Shown one piece after another: positions 7,670 through 15,357 of a stretch of 16,603 nt of DNA (position 1 is its first letter; every line of letters starts with the position of its first letter). The DNA is from an uncultured Marvinbryantia sp. (GTDB taxonomy: Bacteria; Bacillota; Clostridia; Lachnospirales; Lachnospiraceae). Under the pieces are notes generated by a model that did no database searches, had not been told where the DNA came from, and worked only from the letters and a program-made list of their open reading frames with translations. A program made the translations under genes and the position numbers. The stretch lies in contig CANQJX010000014.1 of NCBI GenBank assembly GCA_947624335.1, forward strand, positions 1-16,603, written 5' to 3'.

Positions 7670-8674
7670 ATGGAAAGTAAAAAATATAAAAAACGGATAG
7701 GAAGAGCCGCCTGTAGAGCCGCCTGTTTTCTGGGAGCGCTCCTGTTCTCCTTTGCGGCGCTGTTCTTTGAAAGCCGGCTGAAAACCTGCGGGGACACCGC
7801 GCTGATCCTTCTGGATTGGAACCTGCCCGATTCCGGGCAGATTCTTCGCATACAAAAGACGGAAGAGGAACAGGAGCGGCCGGTCGACGTTACGGCGTGG
7901 CGGCAGGAACAGGAAGTGACGGTTGCCAGTGCGGATCTGCACAGACAGGCGACGGTATCGGCGCTTGCTTTATGCGGAGACTCTGATCTGGTGCTGCGCG
8001 GGACGTCGCGGCTTACGCAGGGTTCGGACGGCTGCCTGATCGATCGGGAAACCGCGCGCACGCTCTTTGGAAGCACGGACGTGGAAGGGCTTGCCGTTTC
8101 CATCGGCGGCAGGAAGCGGATTGTGCGCGGGCTTTTGTACCGCGCAAAAGCCGCCGTGCTTTATGAAGACGACCGGGAACAGGCTTTCCCTTATCTGAGC
8201 GCCGCCGTTGCGGATACGGCTCCGGAAACGCTTGCGCAGGAATTTTTTGCGCGCCATGGACTGACGGGCAGGCTGGTGCGCATGGATATTCTGGCGCAGG
8301 CGGGGGCGGTTCTTTGCTTCTTTTTGTTCTTCTTTTTCGGCGGACGGCTGCTGATCGCCTGCTTTCACGCGGCGCGCGCCGCGCGCGGGAAATATGCGGG
8401 CGGGATTTTTCTGGGGCTGTGCCTTTGCTTAGCCGCGCTGTTTTTTTTCTTTGCGGCGCGGCAAATCCACATCCCGGCGGATCTCGCGCCCGGAAAGTGG
8501 TCGGATTTTTCCTTCTGGGCGTCATACTGGGCGCGCAAACGCGAATCGCTGCTGCTGTTGCTGCTGACCGAAAAGCAAAAGCCCATGGAGCCGTATCTGG
8601 GAGATTTTCACCGGCTTGCGCTGTGCGCGGCGCTCTCATTTCTTACGTTTCTTTTATCCCTTCGCAAAAACTAA
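7670..8674 (+). CDS. MacB/FtsX-like membrane protein with extracytoplasmic core domain, no ATPase
   Basis: A 334-residue protein. One helix (about 14-34) is followed by an extracytoplasmic domain (about 38-205). Its stretch GCLIDRETARTLFGSTDVEG, then IGGRKRIVRGLL, resembles the MacB periplasmic core domain (LFG..D..G...I.G....V.G). Three more helices follow at about 207-231, 243-264 and 314-331. One helix, a core domain and three helices is the MacB permease topology, but the protein is short and divergent and has no nucleotide-binding domain. The frame is open from a TTG at 7649, but I chose the ATG at 7670, preceded by AGAAGGAG. It directly follows the HlyD/MacA-like gene, so a MacA-MacB-like pair is likely. 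The MacB assignment rests on motif resemblance and topology only; a plain hypothetical membrane protein is the fallback. Confidence 0.78.
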   Translation: MESKKYKKRIGRAACRAACFLGALLFSFAALFFESRLKTCGDTALILLDWNLPDSGQILRIQKTEEEQERPVDVTAWRQEQEVTVASADLHRQATVSALALCGDSDLVLRGTSRLTQGSDGCLIDRETARTLFGSTDVEGLAVSIGGRKRIVRGLLYRAKAAVLYEDDREQAFPYLSAAVADTAPETLAQEFFARHGLTGRLVRMDILAQAGAVLCFFLFFFFGGRLLIACFHAARAARGKYAGGIFLGLCLCLAALFFFFAARQIHIPADLAPGKWSDFSFWASYWARKRESLLLLLLTEKQKPMEPYLGDFHRLALCAALSFLTFLLSLRKN

Positions 8675-8684
8675 ATTCTTTTCC

Positions 8685-8714
8685 TTGCATTTTTCTGGAA
8701 GATGTTGTTATAAT
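8685..8714 (+). promoter_or_regulatory. Sigma-A promoter for the topoisomerase operon
   Basis: TTGCAT at 8685-8690 and a perfect TATAAT at 8709-8714 are separated by 18 bases. This gives an RNA start near 8721 and a leader of about 40 bases before the ATG at 8760. No intrinsic terminator is seen between the upstream gene (stop at 8674) and this promoter. Confidence 0.78.
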
Positions 8715-8740
8715 ACCAGAGGAAATAAACAAGATGTTGT
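8699..8740. repeat. Direct repeat AAGATGTTGT flanking the parE -10 region
   Basis: AAGATGTTGT occurs exactly at 8699-8708 and 8731-8740, 32 bases apart (about three helical turns). The first copy abuts the -10 hexamer and the second lies in the leader. It may be an operator or coincidence. Confidence 0.4.
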
Positions 8741-8759
8741 GAAAAGGTAAGGGAATTTT

Positions 8760-10682
8760 ATGGCGAAAAAAACAACCTACGACGCAGCGAGCATTTCGGT
8801 CCTGGAAGGACTGGAGGCGGTGCGCAAGCGTCCCGGCATGTATATCGGAAGCGTATCCAGAAAAGGCTTAAACCATCTTGTCTATGAAATTGTGGACAAT
8901 GCGGTAGACGAACACCTTGCCGGCTTCTGCAGCCGGATCGAAGTTTATCTGGAAAAAGACGGTTCCGCTACGGTGAATGACAACGGGCGCGGCGTCCCGG
9001 TGGACATGCATGAAAAGGGAGTGCCCGCGGAACGGCTGGTGTTTACCACCTTGCACGCCGGAGGCAAATTTGACAACGACAGCTATAAGACCAGCGGCGG
9101 CCTGCACGGCGTCGGTTCCTCCGTCGTAAACGCGCTTTCTACTTATCTGGATGTAAAGATCAGCCTGGGCGGAGCGATACACCATGACCGTTTTGAACGC
9201 GGCGTGCCGGTGATAAAACTGGAAAACGGGCTTCTGCCGGTGATCGGCAGGACCAAAAGCACGGGAACGTGCGTCAATTTCCTGCCCGACCCGGAGATTT
9301 TTGAGAAAACATGGTTCGCGTCGGAGGAAATCAAAAGCCGTCTTCACGAGACGGCCTATCTGAATCCGGAGCTGACGATTATTTTTGAGGACCGGCGGGG
9401 CGAACAGACGGAGCATCTGGAATTTCACGAACCGGACGGTATCGTGGGCTTTGTCAGGGATCTGAACCAAAACAAAGAGACGATCCACGAGCCGCCCATT
9501 TATCTGAAAGGCGAATGCGAGGGAATAACGGTAGAGTGCGCGATCCAGTATGTAAACGAGTTCCATGAAAACGTGCTGGGCTTCTGCAACAATATTTACA
9601 ATGCGGAGGGCGGTACGCATTTAACCGGTTTTAAGACGGCGTTTACCGCGATCATGAATACTTATGCCAGGGAACTGGGCGTCCTGAAGGAGAAAGACGC
9701 CAATTTCACGGGAGCGGATATTCGCAACGGCATGACGGCGGTGGTGTCGATCAAACATCCCGCGCCGCGCTTTGAGGGGCAAACCAAGACCAAGCTGGAC
9801 AATCAGGACGCCGCAAAAGCGGTGGCGAAAGTTAGCGGGGACGAGGCGATCCTCTATTTTGACCGGAATCTGGAGATCTTAAAAAAAGTCCTCTCCTGCG
9901 CGGAGCGCGCGGCAAAGATCCGCCGGACGGAAGAAAAGGCGAAGACGAATCTGCTCACAAAGCAGAAATATTCGTTTGATTCCAACGGAAAGCTGGCGAA
10001 CTGCGAGAGCCGCAAAGCGGAAAACTGCGAGATCTTTATTGTGGAGGGCGATTCCGCAGGCGGTTCCGCCAAAATGGCGCGCGACCGCAATTATCAGGCG
10101 ATCATGCCGATCCGCGGCAAAATTTTGAATGTGGAAAAGGCCAGCATCGACAAGGTGCTGGCCAACGCGGAGATCAAGACGATGATCAACGCGTTTGGCT
10201 GCGGGTTCTCGGAAGGCTACGGAAACGATTTTGATATTACCAAACTGCGCTATGATAAAATCATTATTATGGCGGATGCCGATGTGGACGGCGCGCATAT
10301 CAGCACCCTGCTTCTGACGCTGTTTTACCGTTTTATGCCGGAGCTGATTTACGAGGGGCATGTCTATATCGCCATGCCGCCGCTGTATAAGGCGATGCCG
10401 GCGCGCGGGGAGGAGGAATATCTCTACGACGACAAGGCGCTGGAAAAATACCGTAAAACGCATAAGAATTTTACCCTGCAGCGTTACAAGGGGCTGGGGG
10501 AGATGGATGCGCAGCAGCTCTGGGAAACGACCTTAAATCCGCAGACGCGGATTTTAAAACGCGTGGAGATCGAGGACGCGCGCATGGCGTCGAGCGTGAC
10601 GGAAATGCTGATGGGAACCGAAGTGCCCCCGCGCAAGGCGTTTATTTATCAACACGCGCAGGACGCGGAACTGGACGTATAA
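8760..10682 (+). CDS. parE: Type II DNA topoisomerase subunit B (ParE/GyrB family)
   Basis: A 640-residue ATPase subunit of a type II topoisomerase. The GHKL ATPase region shows N47 in EIVDNAVDE, DNGRGVP at 74-80 and GGLHGVG at 113-119. A transducer domain follows, with QTKTK at 341-345 supplying the catalytic lysine. The TOPRIM domain has EGDSAGG at 429-435 and the metal-binding D506-x-D508-x-D510 in ADADVDGAH. The C-terminal end RYKGLGEMDAQQLWETT is family-typical. The length fits Gram-positive GyrB/ParE. It passes strands with the A subunit encoded 12 bases downstream. I favour the topoisomerase IV (ParE) name because its partner lacks a GyrA box, but the B subunit alone cannot settle gyrase versus topoisomerase IV. 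The ATG has AAGGG six bases upstream. Confidence 0.85.
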   Translation: MAKKTTYDAASISVLEGLEAVRKRPGMYIGSVSRKGLNHLVYEIVDNAVDEHLAGFCSRIEVYLEKDGSATVNDNGRGVPVDMHEKGVPAERLVFTTLHAGGKFDNDSYKTSGGLHGVGSSVVNALSTYLDVKISLGGAIHHDRFERGVPVIKLENGLLPVIGRTKSTGTCVNFLPDPEIFEKTWFASEEIKSRLHETAYLNPELTIIFEDRRGEQTEHLEFHEPDGIVGFVRDLNQNKETIHEPPIYLKGECEGITVECAIQYVNEFHENVLGFCNNIYNAEGGTHLTGFKTAFTAIMNTYARELGVLKEKDANFTGADIRNGMTAVVSIKHPAPRFEGQTKTKLDNQDAAKAVAKVSGDEAILYFDRNLEILKKVLSCAERAAKIRRTEEKAKTNLLTKQKYSFDSNGKLANCESRKAENCEIFIVEGDSAGGSAKMARDRNYQAIMPIRGKILNVEKASIDKVLANAEIKTMINAFGCGFSEGYGNDFDITKLRYDKIIIMADADVDGAHISTLLLTLFYRFMPELIYEGHVYIAMPPLYKAMPARGEEEYLYDDKALEKYRKTHKNFTLQRYKGLGEMDAQQLWETTLNPQTRILKRVEIEDARMASSVTEMLMGTEVPPRKAFIYQHAQDAELDV

Positions 10683-10694
10683 AAGGAGTAATGT

Positions 10695-12941
10695 ATGCAG
10701 AACAAAGAAGAGCAGATTATCCGGTCAGAGTATTCCGAGATCATGCAGAAATCATATATCGATTACGCCATGAGCGTGATTATTTCGCGCGCCCTGCCCG
10801 ATGTGCGAGACGGGCTAAAACCGGTGCAGAGGCGCACGTTATACGATATGTATGAGCTGGGCATCCGTTACGACCGTCCTTACCGCAAGTGCGCGCGTAT
10901 TGTGGGCGATACGATGGGTAAATATCACCCGCACGGCGACAGCTCGATCTACGAGGCGCTGGTGGTAATGGCGCAGGACTTCAAAAAAGGACTGCCGCTT
11001 GTGGACGGGCATGGAAATTTTGGTTCCATTGAGGGCGACGGCGCGGCCGCGATGCGTTATACGGAAGCGCGCCTGCAAAAGATTACGCAGGAAGCGTTTC
11101 TTGCCGATCTGGATAAAGACGTAGTCAATTTTCAACCCAACTTTGATGAGACGGAAAAAGAGCCGGAGGTACTGCCGGTGCGTCTGCCGAATCTTCTGGT
11201 AAACGGCGCGGACGGCATTGCGGTCGGCATGGTTACCAGCATTCCGCCGCATAACCTTGCGGAGGTGATAGACGCGACGATCGCCACAATCAAAAACGGG
11301 GAACTGACCACGCGGGAACTGATGAAGTATGTGCAGGGACCGGATTTCCCCACAGGCGGAATCGTTGTCAATAAGGACGATCTGGCGGAGATGTACGAAA
11401 CCGGCGTCGGAAAGATCCGCATGCGCGGCAGGGTAGAAGTGGAACAGGCAAAAGGCGGCAGGGAGAATCTTGTCATCAGCGAGATTCCCTACACGATGAT
11501 CGGCGCGAACATCGGAAAGTTCTTAAACGACATTGCTTCCCTGGTGGAAAGCCGCAAGGCCACGGATATCGTGGACATTTCCAACCAGTCCTCCAAAGAC
11601 GGCATCCGCATTGTGCTGGAACTGCGAAAGGGCGCGGATACCGCAAACCTGATCAATATGCTCTATAAAAAGACGCGCCTGGAGGATACGTTCGGCGTAA
11701 ATATGCTGGCAGTCTGCGACGGACGGCCGGAAACGATGGGGCTGAAAAAGATCATTGAATCGCATATTGATTTCCAGTTTGAGGTCAACACCCGCAAATA
11801 TCGGACGCTTCTGAAGAAAGAAACAGAAAAGCGCGAGATTCAGGAAGGGCTGATAAAGGCGTGCGATGTGATCGACCTGATTATTGAGATCCTGCGCGGA
11901 AGCGCCAGCCAGCCGCAGGCAAAGGAGTGCCTGGTAAACGGCGTGACGGACGGCATTAAGTTTCGGTCGCGCGCGTCGAAAAAACAGGCGGCGGAACTGC
12001 GCTTTACCGAGGCGCAGGCGACGGCGATTCTGGAGATGCGCCTTTACCGCCTGATCGGGCTGGAGATTGCCGCGCTGCAAAAAGAGCATGATATTACGAT
12101 GAAAAATATTGCGCGTTATGAGGATCTGCTCAATAACTATGATTCCATGGCGAAACTGATCATCCGGGAACTTGAGGCGGTAAAGAAAGAATACGGAAAG
12201 CCCAGGAAGACGGTTGTGGAGAACGGCGAGGAAGCCGTTTATGAGGAGAAAAAGATCGAGGAGATGGAAGTCGTCTTTTTAATGGACCGCTTCGGTTATG
12301 CGAGAACGATCGACGTTCCCACATACGAGCGGAACAAGGAGACGGCGGACGCGGAGAGCCGCTATGTGATTTCCTGCATGAATACGGATAAAATCTGCGT
12401 ATTTACGGATACGGGCAGCCAGCATCTGATCAAAGTGCTGGACGCGCCGTTCGGCAAATTCCGCGACAAAGGCAGGCCGATTGATAATTTCTGCAATTAC
12501 AGCAGCGCCGCAGAGGCGATCGTGGCGGTGGAAAGCCTGCAGAAGATAAAAATGTCCCTTTTGATTTTTGCCACGGAAGCGGGAATGGTAAAACAGGTGG
12601 AGGGCAGCGAGTTTGACGTCGCCAAGCGCACGATTGCGGCGACAAAGCTGCAGGAAGGGGACCGGCTGCTGTCCGTGCGGTGCATGGGCGAGGCGGAGAC
12701 CGCGGTTTTCCGGACGGTAAACGGAATGTGCCTGCGGATTCCCATTGGGGAGATCCCCCTGAAGAAAAAAGGCGCGATCGGCGTACGCGGAATCCGGTTA
12801 AATGCGGGAGATAAGGTAGAAGCGATGTACTATCCGGATTCCGAACATGATAAGACGATTTTTTACGGGGAGAAAGAGGTCCATCTCGACCGTTTAAAAA
12901 TTGCGGGCAGGGATACCAAGGGGACAAAAATACGGAACTGA
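10695..12941 (+). CDS. parC: Type II DNA topoisomerase subunit A (ParC-like, lacks GyrA box)
   Basis: A 748-residue breakage-reunion subunit. The winged-helix and tower domain contains catalytic Y122 in RYTEARLQK, and the quinolone-resistance region GKYHPHGDSSIYEALV with S83 and E87, the residues expected of a drug-susceptible enzyme. After a coiled-coil arm (about 440-500) a beta-pinwheel C-terminal domain begins near residue 525. Where GyrA would have its QRRGGKG-type box, after GYxRxxxxxTY (534-545), this protein reads ERNKETADAESRY. The later LKKKGAIGVRG (689-699) is at most a degenerate blade motif. Lack of the box and a length below the usual 800-plus of GyrA favour a topoisomerase IV-like decatenase. 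It follows parE closely and has an AAAGGAG site. Confidence 0.85.
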   Translation: MQNKEEQIIRSEYSEIMQKSYIDYAMSVIISRALPDVRDGLKPVQRRTLYDMYELGIRYDRPYRKCARIVGDTMGKYHPHGDSSIYEALVVMAQDFKKGLPLVDGHGNFGSIEGDGAAAMRYTEARLQKITQEAFLADLDKDVVNFQPNFDETEKEPEVLPVRLPNLLVNGADGIAVGMVTSIPPHNLAEVIDATIATIKNGELTTRELMKYVQGPDFPTGGIVVNKDDLAEMYETGVGKIRMRGRVEVEQAKGGRENLVISEIPYTMIGANIGKFLNDIASLVESRKATDIVDISNQSSKDGIRIVLELRKGADTANLINMLYKKTRLEDTFGVNMLAVCDGRPETMGLKKIIESHIDFQFEVNTRKYRTLLKKETEKREIQEGLIKACDVIDLIIEILRGSASQPQAKECLVNGVTDGIKFRSRASKKQAAELRFTEAQATAILEMRLYRLIGLEIAALQKEHDITMKNIARYEDLLNNYDSMAKLIIRELEAVKKEYGKPRKTVVENGEEAVYEEKKIEEMEVVFLMDRFGYARTIDVPTYERNKETADAESRYVISCMNTDKICVFTDTGSQHLIKVLDAPFGKFRDKGRPIDNFCNYSSAAEAIVAVESLQKIKMSLLIFATEAGMVKQVEGSEFDVAKRTIAATKLQEGDRLLSVRCMGEAETAVFRTVNGMCLRIPIGEIPLKKKGAIGVRGIRLNAGDKVEAMYYPDSEHDKTIFYGEKEVHLDRLKIAGRDTKGTKIRN

Positions 12942-12962
12942 TGCAAAAATGCAAAAAAGTAC

Positions 12963-12990
12963 TTGTTTTTCCCAGAATTAATGTTATAAT
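12963..12990 (+). promoter_or_regulatory. Strong extended -10 promoter for the rimP-nusA-infB operon
   Basis: TTGTTT at 12963-12968 is followed 16 bases later by TATAAT at 12985-12990, which is preceded by TGT (extended -10). The predicted start is near 12997, giving a leader of about 78 bases. The hairpin at 13019-13041 falls inside it. Confidence 0.8.
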
Positions 12991-13018
12991 AGGTACGATG
13001 ATGATAGATTACCAGAGT

Positions 13019-13041
13019 ATGAGTGGGCGCTGCCCACTCAT
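13019..13041 (+). promoter_or_regulatory. Perfect hairpin in the rimP leader (possible attenuator)
   Basis: ATGAGTGGGC and GCCCACTCAT form a perfect 10-bp stem around a three-base GCT loop. It lies downstream of the operon promoter and about 33 bases before the rimP ATG. The following bases (TCTTGTTG) are only moderately T-rich, so it is a weak intrinsic terminator at best. It could be an attenuator, a stabilising leader element or a protein-binding site. Confidence 0.7.
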
Positions 13042-13074
13042 TCTTGTTGATGGAGAGAAAGAAAGGCGTGTGGC

Positions 13075-13542
13075 ATGACAAAAAGAGAAGAGTACGAACA
13101 GAAAACGCAGGCCATCCTGCAGCCGATTGTCGATGCAAACGGGTTTGAGCTGGTGGACGTAGAATATGTAAAGGAAGGCGGAAACTGGTATCTGCGCGCG
13201 TACATCGATAAACCGGGCGGCATTACGGTGGACGACTGCGAACTGGTCAGCCGGGCGGCGAACGATCTGCTGGACGAACAGGATTTTGTGGAAGAATCTT
13301 ACATTTTTGAGGTGAGTTCGCCGGGACTGGGACGTCCGCTGAAAAAGGAAAAGGATTTTCAAAGAAGCGTCGGGAAAGAGGTAGAGATACGGACGTTTCG
13401 CCCGATAGAAAAGCAAAAAGAATTTATCGGTATCCTGCGGGACTTTGATAAAGAATCGGTAACGATCGAACTGGAAGACGAAAAAACAAAGCAAATCGCG
13501 AGGGCTGACATTGCTCTGATCAGACTTGCGTTTGATTTTTAA
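13075..13542 (+). CDS. rimP: Ribosome maturation factor RimP
   Basis: A 155-residue protein, the usual RimP length. The N-terminal domain (about 1-85) has the family-typical FELVDVEYVKEG, WYLRAYIDKPGGITVDDC and EVSSPGLGRPL sequences; the C-terminal SH3-like domain covers about 86-155. RimP binds the 30S precursor and helps 3' domain/S12 assembly. It is the first gene of the conserved nusA-infB operon, 12 bases before nusA. The ATG at 13075 has GAAAGG about eight bases upstream. Confidence 0.97.
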   Translation: MTKREEYEQKTQAILQPIVDANGFELVDVEYVKEGGNWYLRAYIDKPGGITVDDCELVSRAANDLLDEQDFVEESYIFEVSSPGLGRPLKKEKDFQRSVGKEVEIRTFRPIEKQKEFIGILRDFDKESVTIELEDEKTKQIARADIALIRLAFDF

Positions 13543-13554
13543 GGAGGAGAAAAA

Positions 13555-14751
13555 ATGAACAACGAATTAATGGAGGCACTTGATATTCTGGAAAAAGAAA
13601 AAAATATCAGTAAAGCCGTACTGCTGGAGGCAATCGAACAGTCTCTTCTGCAGGCATGCAAAAATCATTTCGGGAAAGCGGATAATGTGAAGGTACACAT
13701 CGATCCGGACACCTGTGATTTTGAAGTGCATGCGGAAAAGACGGTTGTGGAGGAAGTAGAGGATCCGGTGCTGCAGATCAGCCTTGCGGATGCAAAAATG
13801 AAAGACTCCCGCTATGAACCGGGCGATATTGTAAATGTGGAGATCAAGTCCAAAGAATTCGGGCGCATTGCCACGCAGAACGCCAAAAATGTGATCCTGC
13901 AGAAGATCCGGGAAGAAGAGCGCAAGGTGCTTTACAACGAATATTACAGCAAGGAAAGAGAAGTAGTGACGGGTATCGTGCAGCGCTATCTCGGCAGAAA
14001 TGTCAGCATCAATCTGGGTAAGGTGGACGCGATTTTAAATGAAAACGAGATGGTAAAGGGCGAAACGTTCCGTCCTACGGAGCGCGTCAAAGTATATGTG
14101 CTTGAAGTGAAAGACACGCCGAAGGGACCGAAGATCCTGGTGTCCCGGACGCATCCGGAGCTGGTAAAACGGCTGTTTGAAAATGAAGTGACGGAAGTGC
14201 GCGACGGTACGGTGGAGATCAAGTGCATTGCCAGGGAAGCGGGCAACCGCACAAAGATGGCGGTGTGGTCCAATGATCCGGACGTGGACGCGGTGGGCGC
14301 CTGCGTCGGCGTAAACGGCTCGCGCGTTAACACCATTGTCGACGAGCTGCGCGGAGAGAAAATCGATATTATTAACTGGGATGAAAACCCGGCGCTTTTG
14401 ATCGAAAACGCGTTAAGCCCGGCGAAAGTGATTTATGTCGCCGCGGACAACGACGAGAAAACGGCGGAAGTAGTCGTTCCGGATTATCAGTTGTCGCTTG
14501 CAATCGGAAAAGAAGGACAGAACGCGAGACTGGCGGCGAGGCTGACGGGATATAAGATTGACATTAAGAGCGAGACGCAGGCGATTGAGGCCGGCGAATT
14601 TGACGAATACGAGGAAGACGAGTATTACGAGGAAGGATACGACGAGTACGGCGAAGAGTACTACGGCGAGTATCAGGACGAAGAGGCTTACGAACAGGAC
14701 AGCGGGACCATGGAAGAGCCGTACGACGAGCAGCCGGTAGTCGAAGAATAA
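13555..14751 (+). CDS. nusA: Transcription termination/antitermination factor NusA with acidic tail
   Basis: A 398-residue RNA polymerase-binding factor that modulates pausing, termination and antitermination. The order is an N-terminal polymerase-binding domain (about 1-125), an S1 domain (about 135-200), KH1 (about 230-296, with GVNGSRV) and KH2 (about 300-345, with AIGKEGQNARL). Residues about 346-398 are a highly acidic, tyrosine-rich tail built from DEYEED/YEEGYDEYGEEYYGEY-like units. Firmicute NusA usually ends shortly after KH2 (about 370 residues in Bacillus), so the tail is an extension. It follows rimP with a strong AAGGAGG site and precedes rnpM by 15 bases. Confidence 0.98.
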   Translation: MNNELMEALDILEKEKNISKAVLLEAIEQSLLQACKNHFGKADNVKVHIDPDTCDFEVHAEKTVVEEVEDPVLQISLADAKMKDSRYEPGDIVNVEIKSKEFGRIATQNAKNVILQKIREEERKVLYNEYYSKEREVVTGIVQRYLGRNVSINLGKVDAILNENEMVKGETFRPTERVKVYVLEVKDTPKGPKILVSRTHPELVKRLFENEVTEVRDGTVEIKCIAREAGNRTKMAVWSNDPDVDAVGACVGVNGSRVNTIVDELRGEKIDIINWDENPALLIENALSPAKVIYVAADNDEKTAEVVVPDYQLSLAIGKEGQNARLAARLTGYKIDIKSETQAIEAGEFDEYEEDEYYEEGYDEYGEEYYGEYQDEEAYEQDSGTMEEPYDEQPVVEE

Positions 14752-14766
14752 GATCAGGAGAAAAAG

Positions 14767-15045
14767 ATGGCTCAGACGAAAAAAGTTCCCATGCGCAAAT
14801 GCATCGGATGCCAGGAGATGAAGAATAAGAAAGAAATGATACGGATCCTGCATACGCCGCAAGACGAGCTTGTGATCGACACGACAGGAAGAAAAAACGG
14901 CAGAGGGGCATATCTGTGTTTTTCGGCGGACTGTTTTGAAAAAGCGGTGAAAAGCAGAGGACTGGAGCGATCCCTGAAAAGGAGTATTTCACCTGAAATA
15001 TATGAAAGCCTGAAAAAGGAGATTGAACAGATTGATCAGAAATAA
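14767..15045 (+). CDS. rnpM: YlxR/RnpM family protein (RNase P modulator)
   Basis: A 92-residue basic protein of the YlxR (DUF448) family. Visible signatures are MRKCIGC with Cys12 and Cys15, the GRKNGRGAYLC segment with Cys51, and Cys56. In Bacillus subtilis this protein has been reported to bind RNase P RNA and modulate its activity; the role here is by family transfer. It sits between nusA and the L7Ae-type gene, its usual place, and overlaps the next gene. The ATG at 14767 has AGGAG upstream. Confidence 0.95.
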   Translation: MAQTKKVPMRKCIGCQEMKNKKEMIRILHTPQDELVIDTTGRKNGRGAYLCFSADCFEKAVKSRGLERSLKRSISPEIYESLKKEIEQIDQK

Positions 15046-15343
15046 GGTACATTCTCTCATCGGACTGGCAACCAGGGCGGGGAAAACCGTAAGCGGAGAA
15101 TTTTCGGTGGAAAGAGCGGTAAAAAGGGGAACCGCCTGTATCGTGATCGTCTCGCGCGAGGCGTCCGATCATACCAGAAAAAAGTTTGAGAATATGTGTG
15201 CGTATTATAAAGTGCCGATTTATTTTTACGGTACGAAGGAGGAACTGGGAACTGCAACGGGAAAGGAATATCGGGCTTCCCTTGCCGTGACCGACCGCGG
15301 TCTTTCTGACGCCATATGCAAGGAACTAGCGAACGCAGACTAA
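15032..15343 (+). CDS. rplGA: L7Ae-family ribosomal/K-turn RNA-binding protein YlxQ
   Basis: A protein of about 103 residues with the L7Ae/L30e/YlxQ fold signature near its start (LIGLATRAGKTVSGEFSVERAVKRG). It probably binds kink-turn RNA on the ribosome or in RNase P. The start is uncertain because no ATG is available. I chose the TTG at 15032, since AAGGAG at 15016-15021 is ten bases upstream. A TTG at 15023 lies only one base from that site and is less likely. The gene overlaps the end of rnpM by 14 bases, suggesting translational coupling. It is followed 14 bases later by infB. Confidence 0.92.
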   Translation: MIRNKVHSLIGLATRAGKTVSGEFSVERAVKRGTACIVIVSREASDHTRKKFENMCAYYKVPIYFYGTKEELGTATGKEYRASLAVTDRGLSDAICKELANAD

Positions 15344-15357
15344 CGGAGGTAGTGAGT

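Noticed and set aside
8760..12941. Calling the pair gyrB-gyrA
   Set aside because: The A subunit lacks the GyrA box and is shorter than typical GyrA, and dnaA/recF-type neighbours are absent. ParE/ParC is preferred but not proven.
13019..13041. Intrinsic terminator of the topoisomerase operon
   Set aside because: The hairpin lies downstream of the strong promoter at 12963-12990 and lacks a continuous T-tract, so it belongs to the rimP leader.
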